Below are positions 60,501-64,000 of a stretch of DNA of 64,000 bases, piece after piece. The stretch lies in assembly GCA_963930655.1 (NCBI GenBank), contig OZ005607.1, positions 25,924,874-25,988,873 on the forward strand, in the 5' to 3' direction. The DNA is from Myrica gale (lineage: Eukaryota; Streptophyta; Magnoliopsida; Fagales; Myricaceae). Each line of letters begins with the position of its first letter. The first letter of the stretch is position 1. The position numbers were made by a program, and so were the translations under genes. The notes below the pieces were generated by a model that did not search any database, was not told the DNA's origin, and saw only the letters and a list, made by a program, of their open reading frames with translations.

Positions 60501-63031
60501 AGTAATGAAGAAGCTTTTCAAGAACTACAAGAAATGGTGCAAGTACTTGGGTCGCAAAAGTAGTCTTTGGTAAGCATTCTCGTATGACAGTTTTGACATA
60601 TAGAGCAGCTGCATATTTACTCTTTGGTATGCCTTGTCTTCATATGACCTGTTTGTATCTTACATGCTTGTTGGTATTAGCGGTAAAGTGGGTTTAGAAG
60701 TGTAACGACCCAAGGACAAACACTAGCCACATCTGTGCTTTGACTTCAAAATGACTAGTCAATGTTGCTCTTGAAGCCCCTTGGATCATTATAAAACCCA
60801 GTTCAACCTAGTAAGGTCCCAATGTGGGGCTTGGCCCTTATAGAACCAATCACTTATTCATTCTCCTCTCCCACTCCATGTGGGATTCATGGTATCACAA
60901 TCTCCCCCTTAAATCCTTGACGTCCTCGTCAAGCCCACCAAGCCCACATTGGTGGTTACTAGGACCGCTCTATACATTGGGACCTTATTAGGTTGAATTG
61001 GGCTTTATAATGATCCAAGGGGCTTCAAGAGCAACCTTGACTAGTCTTTTTGAAGTCAAAGCACAGATGTGACTAGTGCTTGTCCTTGGGTCGTTACAAG
61101 AAGTATATAAGCTTGTTTTGTAGCTTTTATGATTCTCTTTGTTGTGAAAGATTGATATATAAATAACCCTTCTTTTTTTAATTCCTATAAGCTGTTTAAT
61201 GCATTAAAGTTTTTGGCATTGCAGGTTACCAACCATACAGCAAGAAGTGCAGCAGCGTAAATTATTATACATGGGTCTGTATCTGTTAATCTGGGGTGAA
61301 GCTGCAAATTTGAGATTCATGCCAGAATGCCTTTGCTATATTTATCATCATGTATGTGTTCAGATGATCTCAACCAAAATAAGCTGGTTGAGTGTTAAGA
61401 TAACAGAACTTTTGTTCTAACTGTAGCATCATAGGAATTTGAGCCACTTATCTCTTTTTCCTGTTGTATTATATGATTGTAATTAAAATGCAATTATGTG
61501 AAACATTTGCGGAGTGATAGATTTAGTTCTATTGCTCTTAGCCTCTTACAGTTGGTAATCCGCATTAAATAAGAGAGCCTCTTGTTTTTTTAGATGGCTT
61601 TTGAATTGTATGGCATGCTAGCGGGGAATGTCAGTCCGATGACTGGTGAGAATGTAAAGCCAGCCTATGGAGGTGACGAAGAGGCTTTTTTGACAAAAGT
61701 TGTTACTCCCATTTATAAAGTCATTGCTAAGGTGTTGTGTGCGGTTCCTTTTCCTGGAGTCCAGTAATTTGGAGTGTTGCTTCTTCCTTTTGATTGTATC
61801 TTCTAACATGTTATGATTGCGGTGCTTTACAGGAAGCTGAAAGAAGCAAAAAAGGGAGATCAAAGCATTCACAATGGAGGAACTACGATGATTTAAATGA
61901 GTATTTCTGGTAAGTTCCATTTACTTATTATGAATTATGTGATTGTCGTCTATAATTTGTGGTTACCAATTTTCTCTTATGTAAATCGTAGGTCAGTTAA
62001 TTGCTTCCGGTTGGGCTGGCCAATGCGTGCAGATGCTGATTTCTTTTGTCTGGAAACTCACAAGAGTCCTGAGAACAATGGAGTAAGCAATGATGGTTCT
62101 TCTATTTTTGCAAACATTGGCTACTTCTGTCCTACAAATATTCCAAGGCAATATGATACTATTTTTAATATTGTGTATACACTTGTTTCTGTACATCATA
62201 ATGATGTGAATCTAATACTTATCTCAAAAGCTTAAGTTGATAGGAAGAGATAGATTTTATTATTTGAATTATATTCTCAAACAAATGATATATAAGATCA
62301 CTGAATTTCTGTGCGAGACGTTTGGCAACTTGAGCTTCTGCAGAGGAAATGGCTGCAATGTGCTCTGAAACTTTTTTGTAACTTTCATGGAAAGAGGGGG
62401 GGGGGGAGGTTGGGTTCTCTTGGGAGTGCGTAGGACAAGCCGGAAAGAGAAAGCCAAGGCTTTAAAAGTGTTTGTGAATCACGCACATTAGGGTCAATGC
62501 AATTATTATCACATGCATCATGGTTTTTGCTATCTTTTATGTTAATCAAATGTCAAGCAAGGGTGGATAAGCAATTATGATTTTTGGATTATTATTTTGT
62601 TGTGTTGCATCAACTCCCAGCACTGCTGCTGCACATAGAAGTGTTGGAAAAAAAGAGCAGTTTATGCTGCTCTTTTTTATATATCTATTTTTCTGCAGGA
62701 CAACAAGCCAGCTGCTAGAGATCGATGGATGGGAAAAGCTAATTTTGTCGAGATACGGTCGTTTTGGCATATTTTCAGAAGCTTTGACCGCATGTGGAGC
62801 TTTTTCATTCTATCCTTACAGGTACCAAGATCCCCTTGCACGCACTGACCGATGTAAATATTCTTTTATGGATTCAATTGTGTGAAAGGTTGCTAAAATT
62901 GGCCAACTTTCATAAGGCTATGATCATTGTTGCTTGGAATGGCGGGGATCCAGCTTCAATCTTTAGTTCTGAGGTGTTCAAGAAAGTATTGAGTGTGTTC
63001 ATAACGGCTGCAATATTGAAACTTGGGCAAG
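51567..63031 (+). CDS. CALS3: Callose synthase 3 type (GSL12), 5' part; continues past the right edge
   Basis: Fourteen exons: 51567-51774, 54458-54558, 57189-57313, 57407-57500, 57706-57816, 57908-58036, 58185-58277, 60478-60569, 61225-61351, 61594-61731, 61833-61909, 61992-62082, 62699-62821 and 62917-63031. Borders and phases agree throughout: 1624 nt, 541 codons plus one base. The start [12 protein letters not shown] leads into [15 protein letters not shown] and [20 protein letters not shown], nearly as in Arabidopsis CALS3 (from memory). Then [54 protein letters not shown], and the FKS1-type domain [20 protein letters not shown] and [20 protein letters not shown] (about 322-410). The first membrane segments begin near 490. 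The enzyme makes beta-1,3-glucan at the plasma membrane; CALS3 acts at plasmodesmata. The full protein is about 1950 aa, so about 28% is here. Confidence 0.96.
51775..54457 (+). other. CALS3 intron 1
   Basis: A 2.7-kb intron. It carries a LINE-like tail (53740-53862). Minus-strand open frames at 52651-52881 and 53047-53464 show no recognised family. A segment from about 52897 ('tgttagaattaattgtggg', then 'gtataaataagccc' near 53002) looks like an LTR start with a TATA box, but no second LTR, primer site or target duplication was found. Confidence 0.5.
53740..53862 (+). mobile_element. LINE-like 3' tail
   Basis: Ends in 'agtatagtcctttgtactg', a T/C-rich stretch, 'aataaaattgccttacttat' and an A run. 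The same order of words ends the LINE copies at 55616 and 58661. The left limit is uncertain. Confidence 0.5.
55150..55616 (+). mobile_element. 5'-truncated L1-type LINE
   Basis: A frame of about 120 codons (55176-55541) reads [34 protein letters not shown] and then [18 protein letters not shown]. This matches the extreme C-terminus of plant LINE-1 reverse transcriptase proteins (zf-RVT region, with the WRERN motif). It is followed by 'cagtacagtcttttgtactg', 'aataaaattc' and an A run ending at 55616. The 5' portion is absent, as is usual for LINE insertions. It sits in CALS3 intron 2, same strand. Confidence 0.8.
55950..56320 (+). mobile_element. Ty1-copia retrotransposon fossil (RNase H region)
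   Basis: Short stretches in the plus direction resemble the copia RNase H region ([10 protein letters not shown], and further on a stretch like the usual 'SSAEAE' segment). It is a broken fragment with several breaks; no LTRs were recognised around it. It lies in CALS3 intron 2. Confidence 0.65.
58441..58661 (+). mobile_element. Short 5'-truncated LINE tail with target duplication
   Basis: The segment shares with the LINE at 55150-55616 the words 'ctgggctaatgctttgttggg', split by differences, 'tgcttgtatgcttta', 'cagtacaatctttgtactg', 'aataaaatgg' and an A run. It is flanked by aacctgaaagcagtag (58425-58440) and aacctgaaatcaatag (58662-58677), 14 of 16 identical, an aged target duplication. 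It lies in CALS3 intron 7. Confidence 0.8.
58728..59370. repeat. Tandem duplication of a ~306-bp GC-rich unit in CALS3 intron 7
   Basis: Both units start 'cct(c)cgtttggaatact.atg', pass through 'ttagttttcatctt', 'tcacgggaaggggg', 'ccacctcggaggagggt' and 'ggtggagccacctca', and end 'ctccctagtgtagttcct'. The second unit has about 60 extra bases (about 59250-59310). GC content is far above the surrounding intron. No coding function recognised. Confidence 0.85.
59420..59698 (-). mobile_element. Very small TRIM retroelement, whole in outline
   Basis: Two LTRs of 78-79 bp (59620-59698 and 59420-59497) in direct orientation bracket an internal segment of about 120 bp. On the minus strand the primer site TGGTCTCAGAGCC follows the first LTR (complement of 59607-59619), close to the usual TGGTATCAGAGC, and GTGAAGGAGAGT precedes the second. 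The flanks are cagag at 59415-59419 and 59699-59703, a perfect 5-bp target duplication. At 279 bp it is at the lower limit for TRIMs. The LTRs differ moderately. It lies in CALS3 intron 7 on the opposite strand. Confidence 0.92.
60701..61098. mobile_element. 398-bp TG...CA element that is itself a long inverted repeat
   Basis: It begins tgtaacgacccaaggacaa and ends with the exact inverse, ttgtccttgggtcgttaca. The two arms pair over roughly 130 bases (including 'ttgctcttgaagccccttgg' and 'ggtcccaatgt'). The flanks are agaag at 60696-60700 and 61099-61103. TG...CA ends with a 5-bp duplication are LTR-retroelement features, so a solo LTR with palindromic arms is possible; a foldback DNA element is the alternative. 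It lies in CALS3 intron 8. Confidence 0.85.
62205..62283 (-). mobile_element. Solo LTR of the same TRIM family as 59420-59698
   Basis: A 79-bp copy similar to the LTR at 59620-59698 throughout, flanked by aatga at 62200-62204 and 62284-62288. A lone LTR with its target duplication points to LTR-LTR recombination of a former full element. It lies in CALS3 intron 12. Confidence 0.9.
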
Positions 63032-64000
63032 GTCAGTAACTCCTGTTCCATATAGCTTATCCATTGCATGTTGAAAGCAATTTAAATGGCAAAACATATT
63101 AACTTCAACCCGTGTTTTAAGAACCCCCCACCCATGGCGGCGGAAGACAGGAAAAAATTTGTTATGTTTTTAAAATCTTCTCTACTTGTATTAATTTAAA
63201 TGCTTTTCACAAAAAGAAGAGCCTCTAAAGGTGGATTCATTTTGGTCCCGAATATGATGTATGGTGACGTGAAGTATGAATATGATGTATGGTAACTTAA
63301 AGTATGAATATGAAGTATGGGGACTTAAAGTTTGAATATGATGCATGGATTTATCAAAAAAAAAGTTTGAATATGATGTATGGAGACTTAAAGTTTGAAT
63401 ATGAAGTATGGTGACTTGAAGTATTAATATGAAGTATGGTGACACAGTATAAATATGATGAACTTAAATGCCTAATTTATGCATGTGAGAAAACTAGGAA
63501 GGAATGCCAGTCAAGTGGTTGGCAGCTTGGTAGGAGCCATTGTTGCGAGTTTCAATTGAATAGTCGGACAAACCAAGCTAGACCTATTTGGATTAGTTTG
63601 GATCAATCCAGTCTGTTTGTATCTTTGGTACAGCACAGGCAGAAAAGAAGGTTTTGAGCACTCATAATTCTAAGATGAGCAAACCAAGCAAGTCTACCCT
63701 GATTTGAGGGTGAAGTTTTACGTTATTAAGCCGAGCTAGTGTTTCCTCCCTGTTAACTTATTTCTTTTGCACCCCCTCGATTTGGAGAATGCTTGTGTTC
63801 ACTGCCTCTCTATCTCTTGTCATCTAATGTTATCATTGCATTAGGTGTTGTGCAGCATCATGCACATTGAAGATTAAAGTTGCATTTGTACAGATGATAT
63901 ATTTTTGCCATCAAACTTTGGGGAATCATGCACAAGATTCTTGGAAGTAGTTTTTCCAGCTAGTGGAGCAATTTTGAATGTTGTTTTAGTCAGGGGTGGA
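63032..64000 (+). other. CALS3 intron 14, open at the window edge
   Basis: The next expected exon (beginning AVLDVILNF in the family) was not found, so the intron runs beyond base 64000. A minisatellite lies at 63249-63459. Confidence 0.6.
63249..63459. repeat. Minisatellite of ~28-bp 'gaatatgatgtatggtgact' units
   Basis: About eight imperfect units of the form gaatatgatgtatgg(t/a)gactt(a/g)aagt, with one interrupted by a short A run near 63356. Confidence 0.9.

Overview
The window is nuclear DNA of a flowering plant, almost certainly a eudicot and probably a woody rosid; the species cannot be named from the sequence alone. The evidence is the intron-rich genes with plant-only families (callose synthase, FAD2, LIN-type U-box ligase), a histone H3 with plant H3.1-specific residues, AT-rich intergenic DNA, and many plant-type transposons (CACTA, hAT, Tourist, Mutator-like, TRIM, LINE).

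Layout. 1-8186 is the greater part of a CACTA transposon; its right terminus is in the window and its left terminus lies just outside. It holds two decayed coding units in the same direction and dense arrays of a GTTCGAAC-like word. 8187-11540 is intergenic. 11541-12537 is a dead histone H3 copy split by a 566-bp hAT element with a perfect 8-bp target duplication. 13189-13599 is the intact intronless H3.1 gene. 16153-21251 is an 11-exon NOC2-type ribosome-biogenesis gene (minus strand, 726 aa). 26417-27568 is an intronless-CDS FAD2 oleate desaturase (383 aa), probably with a 5'-leader intron. 31646-32941 is a single C2H2 zinc-finger gene with a six-copy internal peptide repeat and an unclear 5' end, followed by a five-copy ~90-bp tandem array. 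35313-41624 is an 8-exon LIN-like U-box/armadillo E3 ligase gene (minus, about 1199 aa). 42750-51240 is a long gene-free stretch with at least eight recognisable miniature elements. 51567 to the right edge is the 5' part of a CALS3-type callose synthase gene (14 exons seen, 541 codons, then open at the edge), whose introns are loaded with LINE ends, a TRIM, a solo LTR, a copia fossil, an inverted-repeat element and tandem repeats.

The genes do not form a pathway; they are ordinary neighbours: chromatin (H3.1), 60S ribosome assembly (NOC2), membrane lipid desaturation (FAD2), transcription (C2H2), ubiquitination (LIN-like) and callose deposition (CALS3). Exon junctions of NOC2, the LIN-like gene and CALS3 were checked by hand for GT/AG and reading phase and close without error. 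I did not find a convincing undescribed system. The most unusual items are the motif-dense CACTA element, the TG...CA element that is a long inverted repeat (60701-61098), the small TRIM family with readable target duplications, the FAD2 substitutions beside its histidine boxes, and the peptide repeat in the zinc-finger protein.
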